Assembly (NCBI GenBank): GCA_003166025.1
Contig: PMWT01000086.1
Span: 1-40,644, forward strand
Source of the DNA: Acidimicrobiaceae bacterium
GTDB lineage: Bacteria; Actinomycetota; Acidimicrobiia; Acidimicrobiales; Palsa-688
DNA: 40,644 bases
Direction of reading: 5' to 3'
A program made the position numbers and the translations under genes. Below, piece after piece: positions 15,401 through 23,927 of the stretch (its first letter is position 1; each line of letters starts with the position of its first letter). The notes beneath the pieces were generated by a model. It did no database searches and was not told the DNA's origin. It saw only the letters and a list, made by a program, of their open reading frames with translations.

Positions 15401-15670
15401 CCGACCGACGACGGGTTACGCAAGGCGTCGTCGGCGGTCTCGACACCCGTGCCGAACGGTACCGGGATCGCCTGGACGGCTCTGGACGGCAACCCGTTGG
15501 GCGTACCGTCCTATCGAAAAGTGCCTGGCCTTTCCGGCCTTGACGGCATTTCCTGCCCCGCGGTGCGGCAATGCTTCGTCGCCGCTAGCAGTTCCAGTGG
15601 TGCGGCCATCGTGGCGAGCCAGTTGTGCTTGGCGGCCCGCTCGCCCCTTGCGCCCCGTACGAGCGGGCCC

Positions 15671-16360
15671 CTATTGCAGTAGTGGCGGCGCCGGGGTCGG
15701 GGAAAAGAGCTCCCCTACCTCCGGCGGGACTCTGTTGACACCAAGGACAAGCCACTCGCGCCGGCCCATGGCGCCCTGGTGGCATTCGAGGATATTAAAA
15801 CACCCCGTTTCCTGCAGGACGTCTTCGGGGTGGCCCAAACTGGGGTCGAGCGTCGCCAGGGCGATCCGGTTCACGGCATCGTGGCTCACCGCCACCGCGA
15901 CACTCCCCCAGGCCTCGTCAGCGATATCGGACAGCGCCGCCACGGCGCGCTTAGCAACCTCGGCCGCGGCTTCCACACCGGGAGCCGCGTCAAGTGAACC
16001 CCACTGGGCTATGACGTCATTGGCACTTATGCCCGCCCACGCTCCGTAATCCCGATCGATCAGGCGTTCGTCTAGTCGGGTCACGAGCCCGGTCAAATGG
16101 GCCAACGGTCCTGCCGTCTCGACCGCTCGCCGGAGCCGGCTGGAAATGATCGCACTGGGCTTGGGCCCCCCCAGCGCCGCTGCTAGAAGAAACGCCTGGT
16201 GATGACCCACCGAGTCGAGAGGTACGTCAAGATGACCGCGGAGAACCCCAGAAGCGTTCAGAGCGGTCCGGCCGTGCCGGGCCAGGTAAATGCGAGCACA
16301 GCGACTGTTGCTCCCGCCTTCAGGGGTCTTCAGTCCATCAGGGCCCTCCGGGACAACCAC
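15671..16360 (-). CDS. Histidine phosphatase family protein (phosphoglycerate-mutase fold)
   Basis: A 229-residue member of the histidine phosphatase superfamily. The RHG motif is IYLARHGRTALN with catalytic His at 29; the second half of the active site is VAVSHDAVNRIAL, and SSRLRRAVETAGPLA supplies the conserved Arg region. Substrates in this family range from phosphoglycerate to cobalamin precursors and cannot be told from sequence alone. The start is GTG at 16360, with GGGGAGG about 7 bases upstream. The MutS-like gene ends 21 bases upstream on the same strand, so this is probably the last gene of the nine-gene unit that starts at 27093. Confidence 0.88.
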   Translation of the reverse strand: MVVPEGPDGLKTPEGGSNSRCARIYLARHGRTALNASGVLRGHLDVPLDSVGHHQAFLLAAALGGPKPSAIISSRLRRAVETAGPLAHLTGLVTRLDERLIDRDYGAWAGISANDVIAQWGSLDAAPGVEAAAEVAKRAVAALSDIADEAWGSVAVAVSHDAVNRIALATLDPSLGHPEDVLQETGCFNILECHQGAMGRREWLVLGVNRVPPEVGELFSPTPAPPLLQ

Positions 16361-16381
16361 GCTTCGCCTCCCCTCTCGAGG

Positions 16382-17932
16382 TTAACCAAAGCTCTCCCCG
16401 CGAGGGCGGCTCCCTAGGCGTGGCGATGCCGGCGCGATGGCCGTGGCGCTCTCACCGAAGACGCGTCTGTACACATCCTCGCCGTAAGCAGTCGGCTCTG
16501 GTGGCCCCTCCATGAGCCTGAAGGCCGCTGCACCCGCCTGTCGCGGGGCGCGCATGAACAACGTGCCCTCAACGCCCTTTTCATAAAGGCTCTCGGCCAG
16601 GTCGAACAGGTGTGTTACCACGACGATCTTCACGCCCGCGCGACATAGAGCTGTGAACACCTGGCGGCCGATCTCCGAGCCCTCGGCTTCATTGGTGGAG
16701 GCGAAAGGCTCATTGCACAACAACAGGGCTCCCGGGCATATGTGCGACACTATGGCACTCATCCGGGCCAGCTCTTCGTCCAGCTTTCCCCCCTTCATGG
16801 CCGGGTCTTCATCGCGTTTGAAGTGGGTGAACACCCGGGCGCATACGCCGGCACTGAAGGAGGCCGCGGCCACGAACATGCCGCATTGCATCATGAGCTG
16901 GGCCAGGCCCACGCTGCGCAAGAAAGTGGACTTACCGCCCCGGTTGGCCCCCGTAACCAATATGAGCACCTTCGTGGAGGCGCTCACGTCGTTGCCCACA
17001 GCGCGCCCGTTGAGGTTGAGGCTTAGGCACGGGTCGTACAACCCATCGGCCGCGAACCCAGGGCGTCCAGCGCTCAGCGGGCAGGGGGTGCATGTCGGCT
17101 CGCCTTTGGCACCAAGGGCGGCCTGGAGGTTGATGCAGCCGACGTAGAACGCGATCTCGACGCGGAGCGCGTTGAGAAAACCGAGGACATGGTCAGTGGA
17201 CTGGGCCAAGGCATTTGCGGCGATATTGACCCCCCTGGCGTGTAGCTCCGTCAACGCCTGTAGCACGTTGTCGTCGCGTTCGGGAACAGTGAAACTGGAA
17301 CTGGCCTGGCCCCGATTGGCGAACCGCTCCCGCAGGCCGCGGGGGCGCGGACGGTGGAGCGTATAACCGGTCCCGCGGTTGGCTTGGCCGAGCTGCGCGC
17401 TCATCATAAGGCCACCCGGGAGCTTGAGCTCGTTCAGGTGGCTTTCGAGCCTCTTTATGTACTCGTCGTCAAGCTCGGTCAGGAGCAGGGAACCCAGCCG
17501 CGCCAAAGCGGGCGACACCATGGCGCTACGGTTTTCCTCGGCCAAACGGCGTAGACGCACGAGATAGCCCAATAGAAGCTCGAGGGATTGCACTGAGTAG
17601 TACCGCAGGCTCTCAGGGGTGATATTGAGGGTCCAGAATGTGACCTTCCGGTGCGCTTCGAGGGCCTCGGTAGCCAGCGAGTAGATCTTTATGGCGAGCT
17701 GAGGGTGGGCCGTGAGATCGGCCAGGACTTCTTGGCGGTACTGGATCTCATCGGGCTCGGACAAGCAGGAAAGGACGGCGGCCCTGGCCACCGTCAAAAT
17801 GAACTTGTCGCCACGCGCCATAGCCCCGAACAAGGTGCCAAGGCCGAGATCCTCCACCAGGTCCTCGCTCTCAGGCGGGAGATCGCGCTCCAGGTCGAAT
17901 TCCTCGGTGGGGTGCATGAGAAGGACCTTCAC
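16382..17932 (-). CDS. MutS-like ATPase B (no mismatch-recognition domain)
   Basis: A 516-residue protein with the MutS core/clamp-like helical region (residues about 1-300) and the C-terminal MutS ATPase. The Walker A is GANRGGKST at 328-336, preceded by the NDV strand typical of MutS. The Walker B region is ALLLCNEPFAST, with Asn407 where most P-loop ATPases have Asp, then Glu408. The final switch motif is VVTHLFDLAE (His441). There is no N-terminal domain with the Phe-x-Glu mismatch motif and no MutS2 Smr domain. The first half shares the pattern IQYRQEVLADL with its neighbour, so the two are diverged paralogues and could form a heterodimer. The start overlaps the stop of gene A by 4 bases. 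Confidence 0.88.
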   Translation of the reverse strand: MKVLLMHPTEEFDLERDLPPESEDLVEDLGLGTLFGAMARGDKFILTVARAAVLSCLSEPDEIQYRQEVLADLTAHPQLAIKIYSLATEALEAHRKVTFWTLNITPESLRYYSVQSLELLLGYLVRLRRLAEENRSAMVSPALARLGSLLLTELDDEYIKRLESHLNELKLPGGLMMSAQLGQANRGTGYTLHRPRPRGLRERFANRGQASSSFTVPERDDNVLQALTELHARGVNIAANALAQSTDHVLGFLNALRVEIAFYVGCINLQAALGAKGEPTCTPCPLSAGRPGFAADGLYDPCLSLNLNGRAVGNDVSASTKVLILVTGANRGGKSTFLRSVGLAQLMMQCGMFVAAASFSAGVCARVFTHFKRDEDPAMKGGKLDEELARMSAIVSHICPGALLLCNEPFASTNEAEGSEIGRQVFTALCRAGVKIVVVTHLFDLAESLYEKGVEGTLFMRAPRQAGAAAFRLMEGPPEPTAYGEDVYRRVFGESATAIAPASPRLGSRPRGESFG

Positions 17933-19464
17933 CGCGCCACCCGCTCCTCCACCGCTCGCGTCGTCAGCCCGTAGTGTTCGGCGAGGGCTTCCGCGTAGGC
18001 CCGCCCTTCGGGTGCTTTGCGTAGCACCTTGTAAGTACGCACCACCGGGTCGTCAGGGTCAACAGTAGCGACCAAACTGACGGTGTTCTCGCCCGCTGTG
18101 GCCAACTCGTCTATGAAAGTGACGAATAGACAAAGCGGGCCACGCGCCGCGAGTTGGGCAAGCACCGCTTTGCCCACCAGGGCGGCGTCGCGAAGGGTGG
18201 TCGACGAAAAGCTCTCGTTCATCACGATGACGCTTCGGGCCGAGGCGTGGTGGACGACGTCGTACAGACTGACGAGCTCATCTTCTAGGTGGCTCCTCAT
18301 GGTCCCAAGCTTCTCGGCCTGGACGAAGGAGGTGAACACGCCATCCACCAGGACCAGGTCAGCTTGTTCGGCGGGCACCGGCAACCCCAGGGCGGCCAGG
18401 TAATGGACCTGGCCCACGGCCCGGGCAAACGTAGTCTTGCCGCCGTTGTTTGGCCCGGTCACCACCATAACGCGCTCGCCCGGGCCGAGGTCAAAGTCAT
18501 TGGTGACGATCCCCGAACCGGCCCGCCCAGGAGAGGTGGCCCGGGCCGCCAAGGCCAGGTCGAAGACGGCGGTCGCCTTGACGGCGCCGGGCGAAAGGGA
18601 AAGGCGCGGGTAACAGAACCGAAGGCCCGCGGCACGTAGGGGGTCGATGAACTCGAGGTAGGCCAGATAGAACTGGCAGTCACGGTCGAAGGCCTTCACA
18701 CCGGCATCGACAAAGACCCGGTGGTCGCTGAAATACTGCTCCAACGCACCGAACGGCCCGGGGTTATGTTGAGCCACCAGGTCGAGTACCTGCCCCTCGA
18801 CCCAGTTCATCGCTAGAGGGCCCCTGAAGGTGGCACGGTAGTCTTTCGTCGGTCCCTCTCGGAACCGGGCAAAAACCTTCTCTACTTCCTGGGCATAGTC
18901 GGGCTCGCCCTGGTAACTGCTGACCGTCACCCGGTTGCCCCTGATGTGCAGCGTGTACCTGACGGTGCTTAAGGCGCTCACCACTTCGCCGGCCTCTTCC
19001 ACCAGGCCCCGGAAACGCTCCGAAGACTGATAATCGCAAATGTGCGCGGTGAAGGCGCGCAGGGCCCTGGCGTCGGGGCGAACGTCCGTGAGAGCAAGGG
19101 CCAGCGAGGTCACGCCCTCGCAATAGGCCGATACCGCGTCGACAAAAACCCGGGCCTGTTGCCAGCGGTTATGCAGAGAACTGACCGTGGCCAGCAGTTC
19201 GCGCACACCGCTCATAGCCTGTCCGAAAGCTCTGACCGCCGCCAGCACGGCTGGGCGCTCTAGGTCCCTTAGTACCTCGTGGCGGTAGGTGACGCCATCA
19301 ATGTCGTTGAGAGGCGAGTAGAAAAGAGACAACAGATCGAGCTGTTCGCGCCCTGCAGTGACGGCGGCAAAGACCTGGTCCAAATTGAGGTCGATTGCGA
19401 AACGGCGGTCCTCCAGGGGGACCGACGTCCCCGAGAGCCCATCGGGGAACAGGATCGAAGTCAT
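17929..19464 (-). CDS. MutS-like ATPase A (no mismatch-recognition domain)
   Basis: A 511-residue MutS-like ATPase. Residues 1-310 are mainly helical, with VTYRHEVLRDLERPAV in common with gene B. The ATPase has GPNNGGKTT at 337-345, a signature-like stretch SHLEDELVSLYDVVHHAS at about 391-408, and a Walker B region SVIVMNESFSST with Asn416 in place of Asp. The last motif reads FVTFIDELA, so the His that MutS proteins usually carry there is Phe. It begins 1 base after the hyfB-like stop and overlaps gene B by 4 bases, which ties it firmly to the membrane-complex operon. It is not the housekeeping MutS, which is far longer. Confidence 0.88.
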   Translation of the reverse strand: MTSILFPDGLSGTSVPLEDRRFAIDLNLDQVFAAVTAGREQLDLLSLFYSPLNDIDGVTYRHEVLRDLERPAVLAAVRAFGQAMSGVRELLATVSSLHNRWQQARVFVDAVSAYCEGVTSLALALTDVRPDARALRAFTAHICDYQSSERFRGLVEEAGEVVSALSTVRYTLHIRGNRVTVSSYQGEPDYAQEVEKVFARFREGPTKDYRATFRGPLAMNWVEGQVLDLVAQHNPGPFGALEQYFSDHRVFVDAGVKAFDRDCQFYLAYLEFIDPLRAAGLRFCYPRLSLSPGAVKATAVFDLALAARATSPGRAGSGIVTNDFDLGPGERVMVVTGPNNGGKTTFARAVGQVHYLAALGLPVPAEQADLVLVDGVFTSFVQAEKLGTMRSHLEDELVSLYDVVHHASARSVIVMNESFSSTTLRDAALVGKAVLAQLAARGPLCLFVTFIDELATAGENTVSLVATVDPDDPVVRTYKVLRKAPEGRAYAEALAEHYGLTTRAVEERVAR

Positions 19465-19465
19465 A

Positions 19466-21565
19466 TCAGTGCATGGCTGCGGCCACGATGAGGACGGCTA
19501 TCAAAGCCACGAGCATGTACCCCACGTATGCCTCTAAGCGCCCGGATTGGAGGCGCTTGGCGGTGCGCGCCAGCGCTAGGTAGCCGGCGATGACCGGCCG
19601 GTACAGGTAGGTCTCGATGGGCTCCGCCACGCTGGCTTTGAAGACCACATGGGGCTGGTGCCACTCCTCGGTGACCTCGTCGTCTGGCGTCGCCGCCTCG
19701 TTCTCCCGGCCCGAGGCCGGGGCGCCGTCAGGGAGGCTGGAGGGTTTGATCTCTACGAGGGCTACCTCCTTCTGCGTCCCCAGGATGTTGGCCAGAACGT
19801 GGCGCACAGGGTTGGCGTAAGCAAAGGCGTTGTAGCTGTCCTCACCGTGGACGCCCGGTGTCGCCGAGCGCCACACCGGGACGCGGCGGACGGAGAGGAA
19901 GCGGCCCCGCGACGCCAGCACCGTCGCCAGGGTCACCACCAAGAACCCGGCGGGCATGACGATAAACAGCCAGCTGGTCGATAGCGCCGAAAAGTTGGGG
20001 AAAACGGGCTGGAGCACCCACGGCGATTTGAGAGCACCGAGAGTAATGGACCGGGCCACGTCCGGGCTTAGGCCTCTGGCCATGTACCGCACGACCCAAG
20101 GGGCGATCGCGGCGAGGCCAAAACAGGCCACTGCCGTAAGGAGCAGTGCCATCTTAACCGCCGCACCCCGTTCGGGGGCCGGCTCCGCCAAACCTGGCTG
20201 CGAGGGCCGGCCCAGGACGGTGAAGCCCAGTAGGCGGACAAAGGTGAAGGCCGCCATTCCGGCCGTCAGGGCGATGAGCGCTCCCGCACCGGCCGTGGCC
20301 AAGCGCAGGGCCAGGGGGTGCAACCGGAACTGCTGCATCAGTGCCTCGAACGTGAACCACTCCGAGACGAAGCCGATGGTCGGCGGGAGCCCGGACAAAG
20401 CCAGCGCGGACGCCGCGAACGAGGCTGCGCCCCAGGGCTGGGAGCGGCCCATACCTGAAAGGCCGTCGAGTGCGTTGGTGCCGGTGCTCTTCTCGAAGTT
20501 GGCCGCGCTCAAGAAAAGACCTGTCTTGGCCACGGCGTGGGTGAGGACCTGCAGAGAGGCGGCCAGGAGGCCGACCGCGACAAGCGAGCTGTTACCCACA
20601 TAGGCACCGGCCAAGGCCACCCCGTAACCGACCATGATGATGCCGCCGTTCTCGGCGCTCGAGTAGGCGATGGCGCGGCGGACATCAGCCTGCACAGCGG
20701 CAAACACGATGCCCAATAAGGCGGTCGCCCCCCCCAGGACGAGCACGGCGACGACCAACCACTCGGGTGGCCGGCCCAACAAGGCCAGGAACCGCCAGAG
20801 GCCGTAAAAGCCGGCGTTGACCGCCAGCCCGGCCATGGCCGCCCGCATGGGCCCCGGCGCCGCCGGGTACCCGCGCGGCATCCACACCTCGAAGGGCATC
20901 AGCCCGACCTTGGTGGCAAATCCAAAAACAACTAGGACATATGCCGTATCGTGCAGCCCACTGGCATGAAGACCGGCCCAGGCAGCGAAACCGAAGGACC
21001 GGGCCGCGCCGGCCAGCACCAGGAACCCGACCAGCAAGGCAGCCCCGCCGGCCTTGCCCACAGCCGCCGTGGCCCAGGCGGCACTCGGTTGGTCGCGGCG
21101 ACGGCGAGTGGCAGAACTGAGCACGTAGAAGGCGACTGTCAGGGACTCCCAGGCAAAGAGGAAACTGAACGCGTCGGCGGCCACGACCGTCACTGTGACC
21201 GAGGCCAGCAACAGCATGTAACCGGGCAGGGCGGCGCGGTCGCCGGCTCGGCCGGCCAGGCCTGTCCAGTTCAGCAAAGCCAGGGAAATGACGACACCGA
21301 GGCCGCCCGTGAGCGTGAGGAACAGGCCGGCCAGCTGGTCCAGGCGAAGGGCCGTCTGGCCGAAGTCAAGGAGGTCCCCGAGGTGAACAGTCAGCGCCGG
21401 GCCTGAGACGCAAAGCACGCCCGTAATGGTCACCAAAGTGGAGGCGATGCCCGCCGCGGCGCAGCTCGACCACCGCGACCAACGCGGCCCGCTCCCCCAG
21501 CCGAGCCCTACAATTCCTCCAACCCCCATCAGCACCAGGGCAGCGAGTAAGAGAGCCTGTCTCAC
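19466..21565 (-). CDS. HyfB/NuoL-like ion-translocating subunit of the Ehr complex
   Basis: A 699-residue membrane protein of the Mrp-antiporter/NuoL family, closest in layout to hydrogenase-4 subunit B, with about 14-16 helices. Key stretches are SFLFAWESLTVAFYVLSSAT (TM5 Glu), GFATKVGLMPFEVWMPRGYP with the TM7 Lys region, AIAYSSAENGGIIMVGYGVA, and LTHAVAKTGLFLSAANFEKS. The last helix follows a long soluble stretch (about residues 590-660), as expected for the C-terminal extension. GTG at 21565 is chosen because it overlaps the small-subunit stop by 4 bases (GTGA); the longer frame adds only a Pro-rich non-protein tail. It would couple the complex to proton or sodium transport. Confidence 0.92.
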   Translation of the reverse strand: MRQALLLAALVLMGVGGIVGLGWGSGPRWSRWSSCAAAGIASTLVTITGVLCVSGPALTVHLGDLLDFGQTALRLDQLAGLFLTLTGGLGVVISLALLNWTGLAGRAGDRAALPGYMLLLASVTVTVVAADAFSFLFAWESLTVAFYVLSSATRRRRDQPSAAWATAAVGKAGGAALLVGFLVLAGAARSFGFAAWAGLHASGLHDTAYVLVVFGFATKVGLMPFEVWMPRGYPAAPGPMRAAMAGLAVNAGFYGLWRFLALLGRPPEWLVVAVLVLGGATALLGIVFAAVQADVRRAIAYSSAENGGIIMVGYGVALAGAYVGNSSLVAVGLLAASLQVLTHAVAKTGLFLSAANFEKSTGTNALDGLSGMGRSQPWGAASFAASALALSGLPPTIGFVSEWFTFEALMQQFRLHPLALRLATAGAGALIALTAGMAAFTFVRLLGFTVLGRPSQPGLAEPAPERGAAVKMALLLTAVACFGLAAIAPWVVRYMARGLSPDVARSITLGALKSPWVLQPVFPNFSALSTSWLFIVMPAGFLVVTLATVLASRGRFLSVRRVPVWRSATPGVHGEDSYNAFAYANPVRHVLANILGTQKEVALVEIKPSSLPDGAPASGRENEAATPDDEVTEEWHQPHVVFKASVAEPIETYLYRPVIAGYLALARTAKRLQSGRLEAYVGYMLVALIAVLIVAAAMH

Positions 21566-22350
21566 CGGCGCCCCTTGCGCTCCGGGATGAGGCCGACGGC
21601 CAGAAGGATGCCATGGAGGATGGAGAACGGGCTCGGGGGCGAACCAGGGACCCACACGTCCACGGGCACGAGGTCCCCGACGCCGCCCCTTGTCGCATAG
21701 GTCGGGCTCACCATCCCGCCGCTGGCGGCGTCGGTCCCCACGGCTACCACTACCCGCGGGTCGGGCATGGCCTCGTAGGTCGTGCGCACTGGCCCGGCCA
21801 TCCCGGCCGAACCCGCGCCCGAAATAAGCAGGAGGTCGGCGTGGCGGGGGCTGGCTGTAAAGAAAATGCCAAGCCGGTGGACGTCGTATACCGGGTTAAG
21901 AAGAGCCGCTATCTCCCATTCCTCGGAGCCATCAGAGCCGGCATCGATGTGGCGGACGTGGACCGACCTGCGCAGCGCCCGGACCCGTCGCCCCAGGTCG
22001 GCACGGGCCTCCGCCAAGGCGGCGTCGTTTTCTTCTGCCTCTGGGACGACCAACCCGGCCCGGGTGGGCGATGCCACCTCGGGCGAAGGGTCGAAACCGA
22101 ACAGGTCGGGGCGCGCCGCCACGCACCGGCCGCACAGGATGCACATACCTCTGTCGAGCACCACGCCCCCGCCGGCATCCTGGCCGATCGCTCCCGTCGG
22201 GCACAGCTCTTTGGCCCCGTGCCCCGCGGCTGCGCCCGCCTGTGGCCGGACACTGACGGCACCCCGCCAATCGGCTCCGTAACCGTCCGGGCGTCCCGGG
22301 TAGGGGCTGGTCAGCACGCCGTGGCGTAAGCCTCGTGTTACCCAGGGCAT
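21562..22350 (-). CDS. HyfI/NuoB-like small subunit fused to a one-cluster ferredoxin domain, cluster ligands lost
   Basis: A 262-residue protein. Residues about 45-85 are a ferredoxin domain. Of the usual eight Cys only four remain: CPTGAI from the first motif and CILCGRC from the second. These are exactly the ligands of one 4Fe-4S cluster; the other site is gone. From about residue 125 the sequence follows NiFe-hydrogenase small subunits (SVHVRHIDAGS, NPVYDVHRLGI, ASPRHADLLLISG, PVDVWVPGSPPSP). All four Cys of the proximal cluster are replaced: DAGS-CNGC becomes DAGS-DGSE, AVGDC becomes AVGTD, and GCPP becomes GSPP. The start overlaps the large-subunit stop by 1 base. Electron transfer through the usual proximal cluster therefore appears impossible. 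Confidence 0.9.
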   Translation of the reverse strand: MPWVTRGLRHGVLTSPYPGRPDGYGADWRGAVSVRPQAGAAAGHGAKELCPTGAIGQDAGGGVVLDRGMCILCGRCVAARPDLFGFDPSPEVASPTRAGLVVPEAEENDAALAEARADLGRRVRALRRSVHVRHIDAGSDGSEEWEIAALLNPVYDVHRLGIFFTASPRHADLLLISGAGSAGMAGPVRTTYEAMPDPRVVVAVGTDAASGGMVSPTYATRGGVGDLVPVDVWVPGSPPSPFSILHGILLAVGLIPERKGRR

Positions 22351-23927
22351 CAGCCTGCGACCCCGGCGATGGAGAGGCCAAAGCTGGCTTCAATAAAGGC
22401 AAAGTCGGTGAAGATGTCCCCGCCGAAGGCCTCGGGGAACAAGCTCAGGTTGTGGAACGAGGCCGAGCGGGGCTTGACCCGTCTAAGGCTGCCGGCTTCA
22501 ACTTCGACAAGATAAAGCAACTCCCCCTGCGGTGCCTCCGCCCACCCCCACCCGGTGCCGTCGCTCGTGACCAAGGGCGCAGCCCAAGGGCCGTCGGCGG
22601 GCCGTTCGGCTAGGCTCTCAAGCGCCATCCGGCACAGTTGGAACGAGCCCCATATCTCTTCCAACCTCACGAGCTGGCGGGCGAGAGCGTCGCCGGAACT
22701 GCGGTAGCGGTGCTCGGGGACCTTGATCAGGCCGTAGGCCGCGTAAGGCCGGTAACTCCTAAGGTCCTCCTGCGAACCTGACGCCCGCGCCACCGGGCCA
22801 AGGGCCCCGCGAGCGGCGGCCACCTCCGCCGTGATAACGCCCGTACCGCGCAGGCGGTCGATAAACGACGACGTGCCCATCAACAGATCGGCATCTGAGC
22901 GCAGGTCCACTTCCAGGGCGGCCAGGTCCGCCAGGGCGGCGGCGGGGGCCAGCGCCGGTCCGGCCGAGACTCCCCCGGGGACCACCACGCCCCGACCGAA
23001 ACGATGCCCGCACAGCCTGGCCCGGAGGCGCAGCACGCGCTCCTTGTGCCAACTGAAACGGGCGTAGGCGACCGCCTGACCGGCGGCCTCGGCATGTCGG
23101 ACCATGGACTCCAGGTGGTTGGCAATGCGTTCGAGCTCGGCGTGCAACGACCGCGCGAGCAGCGCGGCGGGTGGCACAGGACCGTTGGCCGACGCTATGG
23201 CCTCGATGGCCTGGCAGAAAGCCAGGGCGTGAGCAACCGACGCGACTCCCTCGGCCCGCTCGGCCAAGAGCACCCCGTCGAGGGCGCTCAGGCCCTGGAA
23301 CCGCCGTTCCAGGCCGCGGTGCTTGTGGTAAACGCGAGCACGCACATGCGGAATGTCTTCACCGGGAGTTTCCACGAGATATTGGACCGATTCGAAAACG
23401 CCTGAGCGCACCGGCCCATAAGGGATGGTGAAGATGCCCTCCCCCGAGACGTGCGCCGACAGGTACGCCTCGTCAGGGATGACCGCCAACATCGGGACCG
23501 AGGAGCCTGGTCGGGGCGGCGCCGCCTCCGACGGGCGGGGAAGGACCAGGGGGTCGACGCGACGGTGGCCTTCGGGGAGCAGGCCGAACATATCCGCTAT
23601 TTCGCGCTCGTACCAGGCCGCGCCGGGGACAGCGGGCGTGAGCGCCTGGTACCCCGCGTCGCCCCCGACGCTGGTGGCGGGGACCACCGTGGTCACGACA
23701 TCGAGGCGGCCGTAGCGGGCTATAGCCGCCCGCAGTACCACCGAGCCGTCGGCCCGGGCGGAGCCGAAGAGCCCGGCAAAGCGCCCCCCGTCGGCCGGTC
23801 CGGTCGGGCCGCCCAGGCCCGGCGGGCCCCCGGCCGTGCGGCGGACAACGGTGGCGGCGAACTCTTGAGCAGGCACGGCTATCTCGTCCCACATCGGGGG
23901 ACCAGTCGTCGTGGCCGGCACGGTCAT
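22350..23927 (-). CDS. HyfG/HycE-like large subunit without NiFe ligands
   Basis: A 525-residue fusion of a NuoC-like domain (about residues 25-165, with AAWYEREIADMFGLLPEGH) and a NuoD/hydrogenase large-subunit domain. The latter shows YGPVRSGVFESVQYLVETPG, VYHKHRGLERRFQGL, HAELERIANHLESM and EIWGSFQLCRMALESL. At the first nickel-ligand site the usual ER-I-CGIC-SVAH is ER-A-EGVA-SVAH, so both Cys are gone. Near the C-terminus the usual D-P-C-x-x-C is replaced by IEASFGLSIAG. The protein therefore cannot hold a NiFe centre. No hyp maturation genes or HycI-type protease lie nearby, which agrees. It starts at ATG 23927, overlapping the HyfF-like stop by 4 bases. Confidence 0.92.
   Translation of the reverse strand: MTVPATTTGPPMWDEIAVPAQEFAATVVRRTAGGPPGLGGPTGPADGGRFAGLFGSARADGSVVLRAAIARYGRLDVVTTVVPATSVGGDAGYQALTPAVPGAAWYEREIADMFGLLPEGHRRVDPLVLPRPSEAAPPRPGSSVPMLAVIPDEAYLSAHVSGEGIFTIPYGPVRSGVFESVQYLVETPGEDIPHVRARVYHKHRGLERRFQGLSALDGVLLAERAEGVASVAHALAFCQAIEAIASANGPVPPAALLARSLHAELERIANHLESMVRHAEAAGQAVAYARFSWHKERVLRLRARLCGHRFGRGVVVPGGVSAGPALAPAAALADLAALEVDLRSDADLLMGTSSFIDRLRGTGVITAEVAAARGALGPVARASGSQEDLRSYRPYAAYGLIKVPEHRYRSSGDALARQLVRLEEIWGSFQLCRMALESLAERPADGPWAAPLVTSDGTGWGWAEAPQGELLYLVEVEAGSLRRVKPRSASFHNLSLFPEAFGGDIFTDFAFIEASFGLSIAGVAG

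Larger units (their letters stand above)
15077..15670. other. Decayed region, possible surface-protein debris
   Basis: About 590 bases without a credible gene. A plus-strand frame reads GISCPAVRQCFVAASS near 15548-15600, like the ISCPSxxxC motif of repeat-containing secreted actinomycete proteins, but only one repeat is present. A 23-base tandem duplication at 15358-15400 would shift any frame crossing it. I read this as a remnant. Confidence 0.35.

Noticed and set aside
16382..19464. Housekeeping MutS or MutS2
   Set aside because: Both proteins are about 510 residues, lack the Phe-x-Glu mismatch domain and the Smr domain, and occur as a pair without mutL.
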